Part shown: piece by piece, positions 45,054-52,633 of the stretch
Layout: each line of letters starts with the position of its first letter
Position numbering within the stretch: position 1 is the first letter of the stretch
Source: Carnobacterium sp. CP1
Lineage (GTDB): Bacteria; Bacillota; Bacilli; Lactobacillales; Carnobacteriaceae
Direction: 5' to 3'
Length of the DNA stretch: 64,000 bases
Assembly: GCF_001483965.1 (NCBI RefSeq)
Contig: NZ_CP010796.1
Span: forward strand, 2,277,501 to 2,341,500
The notes under the pieces: model-generated
Told to the model about the DNA's origin: nothing
Databases searched by the model: none
The model's input: only the letters and a program-made list of their open reading frames with translations
Program-made: the position numbers and the translations under genes

Positions 45054-47923
45054 CAGATATTTTAGAGCGTTCTTTAAAAAAAGCTTTTATGGATCAAAAA
45101 ATTGAAGGTTCTTTATATGATCCTCAAGTTATTATCAATGATACGAAAACCAAGCAATACATGCTTAATGTGTTACAAAATGAATTGGACACATGTGAAG
45201 AATTCTTTTTTTCTGTGGCCTTCTTAACTCAAGCTGGTCTAGCAGCATTAAAAACACAATTAGCAGATTTACATATTCAAGGGATTAAAGGGAAAATTTT
45301 AACTTCTATTTATTTAGCTTTTAATCAGCCGGCTGTTTTTGAAGATTTATTGAAAATACCGAACATAGAAGTACGAATTTCGAAAAAAGAAGGGTTTCAT
45401 TCTAAAGGTTATCTATTTAAGCAAAAAGGGTATCGTTCTTTTATCATTGGAAGTTCCAATTTAACCATGAGCGCTTTAAAGATTAATTATGAATGGAATG
45501 TTCGTCTGACTTCTTATGAGCATGGGCAAATGTTTCAAGACCTTCAGCTGCACATGGAACAAGAGTGGCAAGAAGCTCAGTTGCTAACTCAGGAATGGAT
45601 TAGCAACTATCAAAAGACTTATCAACCAATGACTTATACTAAAAAAATAAAAAATATTCAAGAACAGTCATTGACTGATGAAGGAATACCCTACATTCTA
45701 CCGAATAAAATGCAGAAATCGGCATTAAATAACCTAAAAGAATTAAGAGAAACGGGTGCCGAAAAAGGATTAGTTATTTCTGCTACTGGGACAGGGAAAA
45801 CTTATTTATCGGCTTTTGATGTTTTACAAGCTCAACCAAAACGAGTTTTATTTGTAGTCCATCGAGAGCAAATATTAAATAAGGCAAAGAGTGATTATCA
45901 AAAAATTCTTGGTGGGAAGAATGAAGATTATGGTATTCTTTCAGGAACTAAAAAAGAAATACAGGCAAATTATCTTTTCGCAACAATCCAAACTATTTCA
46001 AAAGAACCTATCATGCAGCAGTTTGCTAAAGATCATTTTGATTATATCTTGATCGATGAAGTCCATAAAGCTGGAGCTCAATCTTATCATCGAATACTTG
46101 ACTATTTTCATCCGAAATTTTTATTAGGAATGACAGCAACTCCAGAACGAACAGATGGATTCAATATTTTTGAATTATTTGATTACAATATTGCCTATGA
46201 AATCCGTCTTCAAGAAGCACTAGAAGAAGAGATGCTCAGTCCATTTCATTATTTTGGTGTTACCGACTATGAAAAAAATGGAGAACTGATTTCTGAAGCC
46301 ACAGATTTAAAATACTTGGTTGAAGAAGAGCGGGTCACGTATTTGCTAGAAAAACTTGATTATTATGGTTGCTCTGGAAACATACCTAAAGGATTAGTTT
46401 TTTGTAGCCGCAAACAAGAAGCCGAAGCTTTATCTCTATTGTTCATCAAGAAAGGACATCCTAGTTCTTACTTGTCTGGGGATCATTCGCTTGAGGAACG
46501 AGAAAAACAAATTGAGCGGCTAGAAAAAGGCGAGATTGAATATATTTTTACGGTGGATATATTTAATGAAGGGATCGATATTCCAAAGATCAATCAAGTA
46601 GTGATGCTTCGAAATACAGAATCGAGTATCATTTTCATACAACAATTGGGACGTGGCTTAAGAAAAGACTCCTCAAAAGAATATGTTACAGTTATTGATT
46701 TTATTGGGAACTATAAAAATAATTATATGATTCCAATGGCTTTGTCTGGTGATACGTCTAGAGATAAAAATAATTTACGCAAAGATACGTTTGATACAAA
46801 CTTTATTTCAGGAGTTTCTTCTGTAAACTTTGAAAAAATAGCAAAACAACAAATTTTTTCATCGATCAATAGAGTAGCTATGGATAGCATGAGTGAACTG
46901 AAAAAATCTTTTGAGCTGCTTTCTAATCGTCTTGGACGAGTACCTTATCTCAAAGACTTTCAAGAACAACAAACATTGGAACCTGTTTTGATAGCCAATA
47001 AGAAAGCGAGTTATTATGACTTTTTAGTAAGCATAAAACAGAATGAAGGGGTCATCTCTGAAACAGAAAACCGCTTTTTAACGATTGCTTCACGAGAGCT
47101 TTTACCCGGAATGCGGAAACAAGAACTAATTTTATTGCAAAAAATGATGAGCGAGCCTAAAAAAAGCCTGTCATTGGAAGAAATTTTGCGACTATTTGAG
47201 CAGCAGACAATTCCAACAGATAATGAAACGCTAAACTCTGTTTTAAATACCTTGAATTTGACCTTTTATACGGGTGCTATAGCTTCCACCTATAAAGGAC
47301 AATCTTTTATTGAAAGAATAGGAAATCAAGTCAGTTTATCCCCATTATTTAAAGAAGCGCTAAACAATGACTATTTTATCAACTTAATGGAGGATATTCT
47401 CTTAACCGGACAATTGAAATCAGTCAATTATTCTTCTAAAGAACCATTGACACGTTATCAAAAATACAAAAGAAAAGACGTTTTACGTCTATTAAACTGG
47501 GACCAACAAATGGTAGATCAAAACGTTGGTGGATATACAGCGAGCAAAGGTGAGTTTGTTATTTTTGTAACGCTAAAAAAAGGTGATAATTTTTCTGGTG
47601 CGCAAATGGCTTACGAAGATGAATTACTAGATTATTCGACAATGAAGTGGTTCACAAAAGCTCCAAGAACGATGAAATCTCCTGAAGTGCAAAAATTAAT
47701 GCACCCTGAAGAATGGACTATACGAGTATTCGCTAAGAAATCAGATAATGAAGGAACAGAATTTTATTATCTAGGTGAAGTAATACCTGTAAAAGATTCT
47801 ATCATCGAGTTAGAAAAACCCATCCAAGATGGTGGGAAGAAAAAGGTAGTTGAAATGTTTTTGAAGTTTTTAACACCTATTGATGTGAGTCTATATCAGT
47901 ATTTAGAAGCTGGGCAAGAATAA
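45050..47923 (+). CDS. PLD-domain superfamily 2 helicase with DUF3427
   Basis: A 957-residue protein with three parts. Residues about 15-190 form a PLD-type nuclease domain (HSKGYLFKQKG..., IIGSSNLTMSALKINYEWN), an HxK-type motif. Residues about 215-560 form an SF2 helicase: motif I ATGTGKT, motif II DEVH, motif III GMTATPERTDG, and motif VI QQLGRGLRKD. The C-terminal region (about 640-957) matches DUF3427 in style (DVLRLLNWDQQMVDQNVGGY, KGEFVIFVTLKK). This architecture is widespread but poorly studied; repair or defence roles are plausible. The start overlaps the NUDIX stop by four bases. Confidence 0.88.
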   Translation: MTDILERSLKKAFMDQKIEGSLYDPQVIINDTKTKQYMLNVLQNELDTCEEFFFSVAFLTQAGLAALKTQLADLHIQGIKGKILTSIYLAFNQPAVFEDLLKIPNIEVRISKKEGFHSKGYLFKQKGYRSFIIGSSNLTMSALKINYEWNVRLTSYEHGQMFQDLQLHMEQEWQEAQLLTQEWISNYQKTYQPMTYTKKIKNIQEQSLTDEGIPYILPNKMQKSALNNLKELRETGAEKGLVISATGTGKTYLSAFDVLQAQPKRVLFVVHREQILNKAKSDYQKILGGKNEDYGILSGTKKEIQANYLFATIQTISKEPIMQQFAKDHFDYILIDEVHKAGAQSYHRILDYFHPKFLLGMTATPERTDGFNIFELFDYNIAYEIRLQEALEEEMLSPFHYFGVTDYEKNGELISEATDLKYLVEEERVTYLLEKLDYYGCSGNIPKGLVFCSRKQEAEALSLLFIKKGHPSSYLSGDHSLEEREKQIERLEKGEIEYIFTVDIFNEGIDIPKINQVVMLRNTESSIIFIQQLGRGLRKDSSKEYVTVIDFIGNYKNNYMIPMALSGDTSRDKNNLRKDTFDTNFISGVSSVNFEKIAKQQIFSSINRVAMDSMSELKKSFELLSNRLGRVPYLKDFQEQQTLEPVLIANKKASYYDFLVSIKQNEGVISETENRFLTIASRELLPGMRKQELILLQKMMSEPKKSLSLEEILRLFEQQTIPTDNETLNSVLNTLNLTFYTGAIASTYKGQSFIERIGNQVSLSPLFKEALNNDYFINLMEDILLTGQLKSVNYSSKEPLTRYQKYKRKDVLRLLNWDQQMVDQNVGGYTASKGEFVIFVTLKKGDNFSGAQMAYEDELLDYSTMKWFTKAPRTMKSPEVQKLMHPEEWTIRVFAKKSDNEGTEFYYLGEVIPVKDSIIELEKPIQDGGKKKVVEMFLKFLTPIDVSLYQYLEAGQE

Positions 47924-47971
47924 TATCTGGATTAATGAAGATAGAAATTAATCTCTCAAAATATACCTTTA

Positions 47972-48005
47972 AAAATACACTTCATTACGAAGTGTATTTT
48001 TTGTA
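47972..48005 (+). terminator. Terminator of the NUDIX-helicase unit
   Basis: AAAATACACTTC / GAAGTGTATTTT, 5-base loop, then T4. Confidence 0.85.
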
Positions 48006-48085
48006 TAATTTCTCCTGGGCAACGTTGATTAAATCATAGATAAGCAAATATAGGGTATCGGATATGAATTATGTTTTATGTAAAT

Positions 48086-48121
48086 CAAAAACAGCCCCAA
48101 TTATTAGCAGGAGCTGTTTTT
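48086..48121 (-). terminator. Terminator of the DUF2798 gene
   Basis: AAAAACAGCCCC pairs with GGAGCTGTTTTT; minus-strand T run follows. Confidence 0.65.
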
Positions 48122-48127
48122 AATCTA

Positions 48128-48643
48128 TTACTTTTCTTGAGGTTCTTCAGAAACAGATGAGTTATTAACATCCTTTTTTGTATGGAGCATAAACAAAACT
48201 TGTCTAGCTATAGGTTGTGCAATTAGAGCTTCTACTGCAAATGAAATGGCGAAGTTACGAGGCCACTTGTGGAAAAATAATTGAATGGGTTCTAACGAAA
48301 TATCACGTTGTCCTATCCATGATCCGATAACGGTCATAAAAATAGACATTAATAAGACGTTGCATAAGATGTTGATAGTGATTTGTGAGCGAAAGCTGTC
48401 GTTTTTATCTACGATGCTAGCTGACAACTTGTCTGCAGGTGCGTGCACCAACAAGACTAAAATAACCACCGCGATCCAAATAATGGGCAGTATCGCCAAT
48501 GTTTGTTTCCAAGTTTCCATAGTAAAGCCAATCTCAAAAGCCGTAATCAATGGTGCAATAATAGTGACTGAAAGAATGGAAACAATCCCCATAAATAGGG
48601 TGAATTCTTTCTTTGATCTAGGCAAACGTATAAAAAAGTCCAA
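48128..48643 (-). CDS. DUF2798 family membrane protein
   Basis: A 171-residue membrane protein with four hydrophobic helices, with LFMGIVSILSVTIIAPLI and NFAISFAVEALIAQPIARQVL repeating the DUF2798 pattern (a 70-residue, two-helix unit, here twice). Function unknown. TTG 48643 has GGAGG seven bases upstream and is preferred over in-frame codons further up that would lie in the hairpin leader. A T9-tailed hairpin sits just upstream in the leader, so expression may be attenuated. Minus strand, monocistronic. Confidence 0.8.
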   Translation of the reverse strand: MDFFIRLPRSKKEFTLFMGIVSILSVTIIAPLITAFEIGFTMETWKQTLAILPIIWIAVVILVLLVHAPADKLSASIVDKNDSFRSQITINILCNVLLMSIFMTVIGSWIGQRDISLEPIQLFFHKWPRNFAISFAVEALIAQPIARQVLFMLHTKKDVNNSSVSEEPQEK

Positions 48644-48665
48644 CTGAATTCCTCCATTTTTACGC

Positions 48666-48699
48666 AAAAAAAAACAGCAAACCCCAAGGAGGTTTGCTG
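48666..48699 (-). promoter_or_regulatory. Terminator-like hairpin in the leader of the DUF2798 gene
   Basis: CAGCAAACC (48675-48683) and GGTTTGCTG (48691-48699) form a perfect 9-bp stem; on the minus strand it is followed by T9 (48674-48666), only 22 bases before the start codon. A TATAAT box (minus, 48709-48704) would start the transcript right at the hairpin. This looks like an attenuator, not the end of another gene, as no minus-strand gene lies upstream. Confidence 0.55.
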
Positions 48700-48828
48700 A
48701 TCAATTATACGCAATTTATTTTTTTGTTTATTTGTAAGTTAATCCTGTCATAAAACAAAAAATATTTCTAAGTGTTTTTTAAAATTATTCTTAATACTAA
48801 ATAATACACTAAAAACAGAAGATGATTG

Positions 48829-48880
48829 AGAAAAGACAGTATCCGATACACTAATTAGTGTATCGGATACTGTCTTTTCT
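48829..48880. repeat. Perfect 52-bp palindrome upstream of the mannose PTS
   Basis: Each 26-base arm is exactly complementary with no loop (centre 48854/48855, TAATTA). It contains GATACACT and its complement. The octamer recurs at 48919-48926 and 49079-49086. The palindrome lies 50-100 bases upstream of the sigma-54 promoter, where an enhancer-binding regulator of the LevR/ManR type would act. It could also act as a bidirectional terminator, but it lacks a clear T tract beyond the arms. Confidence 0.9.
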
Positions 48881-48929
48881 ATTTGTTTTAAATCCCATTA
48901 ATACAAGACTCTTAAGCGATACACTATAG

Positions 48930-48948
48930 TTGGCACGAAAATTGCTTT
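48930..48948 (+). promoter_or_regulatory. Sigma-54 promoter of the mannose PTS operon
   Basis: TTGGCAC (48930-48936), five bases, TTGCT (48942-48946): a full match to the -24/-12 consensus TGGCAC-N5-TTGC. Mannose-class PTS operons of Lactobacillales and Listeria are RpoN-dependent with a LevR/ManR activator (established for relatives). Confidence 0.9.
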
Positions 48949-48993
48949 ATATTAGGTGACGGCAAATAATAGGCATTTGAGAAGGAAGGGATT

Positions 48994-49029
48994 GTGTGGG
49001 TATATCACTATCCGCTAAGTAAGAATTAA
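48994..49029 (+). CDS. Possible leader peptide in the PTS leader
   Basis: GTG 48994 with AAGGA seven bases upstream opens 11 codons (MWVYHYPLSKN). It lies within the roughly 185-base leader between the sigma-54 promoter and manX. Evidence is weak; it could be chance. A CAGTGT..ACACTG inverted repeat (49059-49087) also lies in this leader. Confidence 0.2.
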   Translation: MWVYHYPLSKN

Positions 49030-49139
49030 TAATTGGGTAATCGACAGACAAGAAATTACAGTGTGGATCAACCAATTAGATACACTGCGGATGACGGTTA
49101 AATGGAAAATTACAAATAAATTAATTAGGAGGTAGAAAT

Positions 49140-50135
49140 ATGGTAGGAATTATACTGGCAAGCCATGGCGAATTTGCTGAAGGTATCTTGCAATCCGGCG
49201 CAATGATTTTTGGAGAACAAGAAAACGTTAAAGCTATTACTTTAATGCCAAGCGAAGGCCCAGAAGATGTGAAAGCAAAAATGACAGATGCAATTTCTTC
49301 TTTTGATGATCAAGATGAAGTATTGTTCTTAGTAGATTTGTGGGGAGGTACTCCGTTCAATCAAGCGAACAGTTTGTATGAAGAACACAAAGACAAATGG
49401 GCGATCGTTGCTGGTTTGAATTTGCCAATGGTGATTGAAGCTTATGCATCACGTTTATCAATGGAATCAGCTCAAGAAATTGCTGCACATATCATAGATA
49501 CGGCAAAAGAAGGTATTCGAATCAAACCTGAAGAGTTAGAGCCTAAAGGACAAGCATCTGCGGCACTTTCTGAAGATGGACAACCTAAAAAACCGCTTGC
49601 TCCAAATACAGTAGTTGGGGATGGGCAAATCAAATTTGCTTTAGTACGTGTGGACTCTCGTTTACTGCATGGACAGGTAGCAACAGCATGGACGAAATCG
49701 ACACTGCCAAACCGCATTATCGTCGTTTCAGATGCAGTAGCTAAAGATGATCTTCGTAAGAGGTTGATCGAACAAGCGACACCACCTGGAGTTAAGGCGA
49801 ATGTTATTCCAGTCGATAAGATGATTGAAATTTCTAAGGATCCTCGCTTCGGCAATACGAAAGCGTTATTATTATTTGAAGGTCCAGAAGATGTCTTAAG
49901 AGCGATTGAAGGCGGCGTAGATATTAAAGAAGTTAACGTTGGTTCATTAGCCCATTCAGTCGGAAAAGTAGTGGTTAGCAATGTGCTTTCTATGGGACAA
50001 AATGATGTAGCAGCTTTTGAAAAAATGAAAGAAAAAGGCATCAAATTTGATGTACGTAAAGTACCAAATGATAATCGCGGCAATATGGATGATATCCTTA
50101 AAAAGGCAAAAACTGAATTAGCACGCGCAAAATGA
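49140..50135 (+). CDS. manX: PTS mannose/glucose transporter subunit IIAB
   Basis: Phosphotransfer subunit of a mannose-class PTS. Residues 1-135 form IIA with the phosphorylated His in IILASHGEFAEG (His9); residues about 165-325 form IIB with its His in RVDSRLLHGQVATAW. A Pro/Gly/Gln-rich linker joins them. The 331-residue layout is the ManX/MptA type that takes up glucose and mannose and signals carbon state. AGGAGG upstream of ATG. First gene of manXYZ-manO, behind the sigma-54 promoter. Confidence 0.95.
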   Translation: MVGIILASHGEFAEGILQSGAMIFGEQENVKAITLMPSEGPEDVKAKMTDAISSFDDQDEVLFLVDLWGGTPFNQANSLYEEHKDKWAIVAGLNLPMVIEAYASRLSMESAQEIAAHIIDTAKEGIRIKPEELEPKGQASAALSEDGQPKKPLAPNTVVGDGQIKFALVRVDSRLLHGQVATAWTKSTLPNRIIVVSDAVAKDDLRKRLIEQATPPGVKANVIPVDKMIEISKDPRFGNTKALLLFEGPEDVLRAIEGGVDIKEVNVGSLAHSVGKVVVSNVLSMGQNDVAAFEKMKEKGIKFDVRKVPNDNRGNMDDILKKAKTELARAK

Positions 50136-50163
50136 AAAAAATAAAGTAAATAGGAGGGCTATT

Positions 50164-50967
50164 ATGTCTGTTATATCAATTATTTTAGTAATACTTGTTG
50201 CTTTTCTAGCTGGGATGGAAGGAATCTTAGATGAATTTCAATTCCATCAACCATTAGTGGCATGTACATTAATCGGCTTAGTAACCGGTAATTTGACAGC
50301 AGGTATCGTTCTTGGCGGTACACTTCAAATGATCGCGCTTGGTTGGGCAAATATCGGAGCAGCGGTAGCGCCAGATGCTGCATTAGCATCAGTTGCATCA
50401 GCAATTATTTTAGTATTAGGTGGACAAGGTATTGCCGGTGTTCCATCAGCAATCGCAATTGCGGTTCCACTTGCAGTAGCAGGACTTTTCTTAACAATGG
50501 TTGTTCGTACACTTGCTGTACCTATCGTACACTTGATGGATAAAGCAGCTGAAGAAGGTAATTTTAGAAGAATCGAACTATTGCATCTATCTGCAGTAGC
50601 TATGCAAGGGGTTCGTATTGCAATTCCTGCAGGAGCACTTTTATTCATCCCGGCACAAACCGTTCAATCATTCTTAGAATCAATGCCAGCATGGTTAACA
50701 GATGGTATGGCTATTGGTGGCGGAATGGTCGTTGCGGTTGGTTATGCATTAGTTATCAACATGATGGCAACAAAAGAAGTATGGCCATTCTTCATTATTG
50801 GTTTCGTAGTAGCTGCAATTTCTCAATTGACCCTTATCGCTCTTGGAGCTTTGGGTGTAGCTTTAGCCCTTATTTACTTGAACCTTTCTAAAATGGGAGG
50901 CTCTTCTAATGGTGGCGGAGGAAGCAACTCTGGCGACCCGCTTGGCGATATCTTGAACGATTATTAA
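50164..50967 (+). CDS. manY: PTS mannose/glucose transporter subunit IIC
   Basis: A 267-residue membrane subunit with the sorbose/mannose IIC pattern (AFLAGMEGILDEFQFHQPLVACTLIGLVTGN, split at residues about 13-45) and a Gly/Ser-rich C-terminal tail. It forms the sugar channel with IID and, in this family, is the docking target of class IIa bacteriocins such as pediocin-like peptides made by many Carnobacterium. AGGAGG precedes ATG; 28 bases after manX. Confidence 0.95.
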   Translation: MSVISIILVILVAFLAGMEGILDEFQFHQPLVACTLIGLVTGNLTAGIVLGGTLQMIALGWANIGAAVAPDAALASVASAIILVLGGQGIAGVPSAIAIAVPLAVAGLFLTMVVRTLAVPIVHLMDKAAEEGNFRRIELLHLSAVAMQGVRIAIPAGALLFIPAQTVQSFLESMPAWLTDGMAIGGGMVVAVGYALVINMMATKEVWPFFIIGFVVAAISQLTLIALGALGVALALIYLNLSKMGGSSNGGGGSNSGDPLGDILNDY

Positions 50968-50988
50968 TCCTGAAGGAGGAGAAGAGAA

Positions 50989-51900
50989 ATGGCAGAAAAA
51001 ATTCAATTAACAAAAAAAGATCGCTTAGCCGTTGCATGGCGTTCTACGTTTATCCAAGGTTCTTGGAACTATGAACGGATGCAAAATGGTGGTTGGGCTT
51101 ACTCAATGATTCCAGCAATCAAAAAATTATACACATCAAAAGAAGATCGTGCAGCAGCATTAAAACGGCACTTGGAATTCTTTAATACTCACCCGTATAT
51201 TGCTTCCCCAATTTTAGGAGTTACTTTAGCACTTGAAGAAGAACGTGCAAATGGTTCTCCAGTTGATGATGTAGCGATTCAAGGGGTTAAAGTTGGGATG
51301 ATGGGTCCTTTAGCTGGTGTTGGTGACCCAGTCTTCTGGTTTACTGTACGTCCGATGTTAGGTGCTTTAGGAGCATCACTAGCAATGGGTGGAAATATCC
51401 TTGGACCAATTATTTTCTTCGTAGCTTGGAACTTGATTCGTTGGGGCTTTATGTGGTATACGCAAGAATTTGGTTATAAAGCCGGTTCTAAAATCACTGA
51501 TGACCTTTCAGGAGGCTTGTTGCAAGATATCACAAAAGGTGCCTCCATTCTGGGAATGTTCGTACTGGCCGCGCTGGTACAGCGATGGGTATCGATCAGT
51601 TTCCTACCCGTTGTCTCCAGAGTTCAGTTAGACGAAGGAGCCTATATTGAATGGGATAAACTTCCTAATGGTGGTGAAGGTATTCGTCAAGCCTTTGAAC
51701 AAGTAAACTCAGGATTGGCGCTTTCACCAACGAAAGTAACGACCTTACAAAATAACTTAGATGAATTAATTCCAGGTTTGGCTGCATTGCTTTTAACATT
51801 AGGGTGTATGTGGCTGCTTAAGAAAAATGTTAGCCCAATCGTTATTATCCTAGGCTTATTCGTAGTTGGAATAGGCGGACATGTAATCGGACTATTATAA
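50989..51900 (+). CDS. manZ: PTS mannose/glucose transporter subunit IID
   Basis: A 303-residue IID subunit: FIQGSWNYERMQNGGWAYSMIP at residue 20-40, GVKVGMMGPLAGVGDPVFWF in the middle, and C-terminal helices. The family loop around residue 215-245 (VQLDEGAYIEWDKLPNGGEG) is the insert typical of glucose-type ManZ proteins. It completes the membrane part with manY, 21 bases upstream. Confidence 0.95.
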   Translation: MAEKIQLTKKDRLAVAWRSTFIQGSWNYERMQNGGWAYSMIPAIKKLYTSKEDRAAALKRHLEFFNTHPYIASPILGVTLALEEERANGSPVDDVAIQGVKVGMMGPLAGVGDPVFWFTVRPMLGALGASLAMGGNILGPIIFFVAWNLIRWGFMWYTQEFGYKAGSKITDDLSGGLLQDITKGASILGMFVLAALVQRWVSISFLPVVSRVQLDEGAYIEWDKLPNGGEGIRQAFEQVNSGLALSPTKVTTLQNNLDELIPGLAALLLTLGCMWLLKKNVSPIVIILGLFVVGIGGHVIGLL

Positions 51901-51956
51901 TCAAAGGTGTAAAAAAATCCGTTTGAAATGTCTGAACCAATAATAGTTCACACAAT

Positions 51957-51996
51957 AAAAAGTGGCTGGGGTTTATCACCTCAGCCGCTTTTTGTA
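51957..51996 (+). terminator. Terminator between manZ and manO
   Basis: AAAAAGTGGCTGGGG / CCTCAGCCGCTTTTT, 7-base loop. Some readthrough to manO is likely, given their usual linkage. Confidence 0.8.
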
Positions 51997-52061
51997 TTGG
52001 CTTAATCGCTTCAAGCAACGTATAATGAATGAAACAAGTTAAATGAAATGGAGCGGATAGA

Positions 52062-52457
52062 ATGGTTGAATCAATTAATACAAAGGTAGATTTGGTAATA
52101 GATGCCACCGCTTTTACGGGACTAACGGATTATGGGAAAATCATGATCGGTGATAAAGGCTTTGAATTTTATCATTCTCGTGATAAACGTAAATTTATTC
52201 AAATTCCGTGGGAGGAAGTAGAACAAGTCATTGCCTCTGTAATGTTTAAGGGGAAATGGATTCCGCGTTATGCAATTGAAACGAAGAAGTCAGGAACGTT
52301 TACCTTTTCTTCTAAGAAGCCGAAGAAAGTTCTTCGAGCTATACGGGAATATGTAGAGCCTGACCATATGGTACAATCTCTAAGTTTCTTTGATGTCCTG
52401 AAACGTGCCTTTAAGTCGATAGGGAAAAAGAAACCAAAAACGAGTAAAAAGAAGTAA
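52062..52457 (+). CDS. manO: ManO (DUF956), regulator of mannose PTS
   Basis: A 131-residue DUF956 protein: KVDLVIDATAFTGLTDYGKI, EFYHSRDKRKFIQIPWEEVEQVIA and TFTFSSKKPKKVLRAIREY, ending in a Lys-rich tail. Genes of this family follow the mannose PTS in Lactobacillales; an effect on PTS expression or activity has been proposed, the mechanism is unclear. It has GGAGCGG near ATG and lies after a terminator, so it can be expressed separately. Confidence 0.88.
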   Translation: MVESINTKVDLVIDATAFTGLTDYGKIMIGDKGFEFYHSRDKRKFIQIPWEEVEQVIASVMFKGKWIPRYAIETKKSGTFTFSSKKPKKVLRAIREYVEPDHMVQSLSFFDVLKRAFKSIGKKKPKTSKKK

Positions 52458-52495
52458 GGGAGTACTAGTTTAACTATTGCTTCTTGAGTGATACA

Positions 52496-52535
52496 AAAAA
52501 GCCTAGAACTATTGAGTTCTAAGCTTTTTTGTATC
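52496..52535 (+). terminator. Terminator after manO
   Basis: AAAAAAGCCTAGAACT / AGTTCTAAGCTTTTTT with a 4-base loop. Confidence 0.8.
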
Positions 52536-52633
52536 AAAATAATTGTAGATTTAAGTGTGCATATCGTCTCCTAAAGTTAGTGTTTATCCAAGTTAGAAAA
52601 TTCCCCAGGTTCTTCTTATCAATTAGGGGAGCT

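Noticed and set aside
42165-47923. Restriction-modification or CRISPR system in the DNA-related stretch
   Set aside because: No methyltransferase, cas gene or spacer-repeat array is present; only a GIY-YIG nuclease and the NUDIX-helicase pair are seen.
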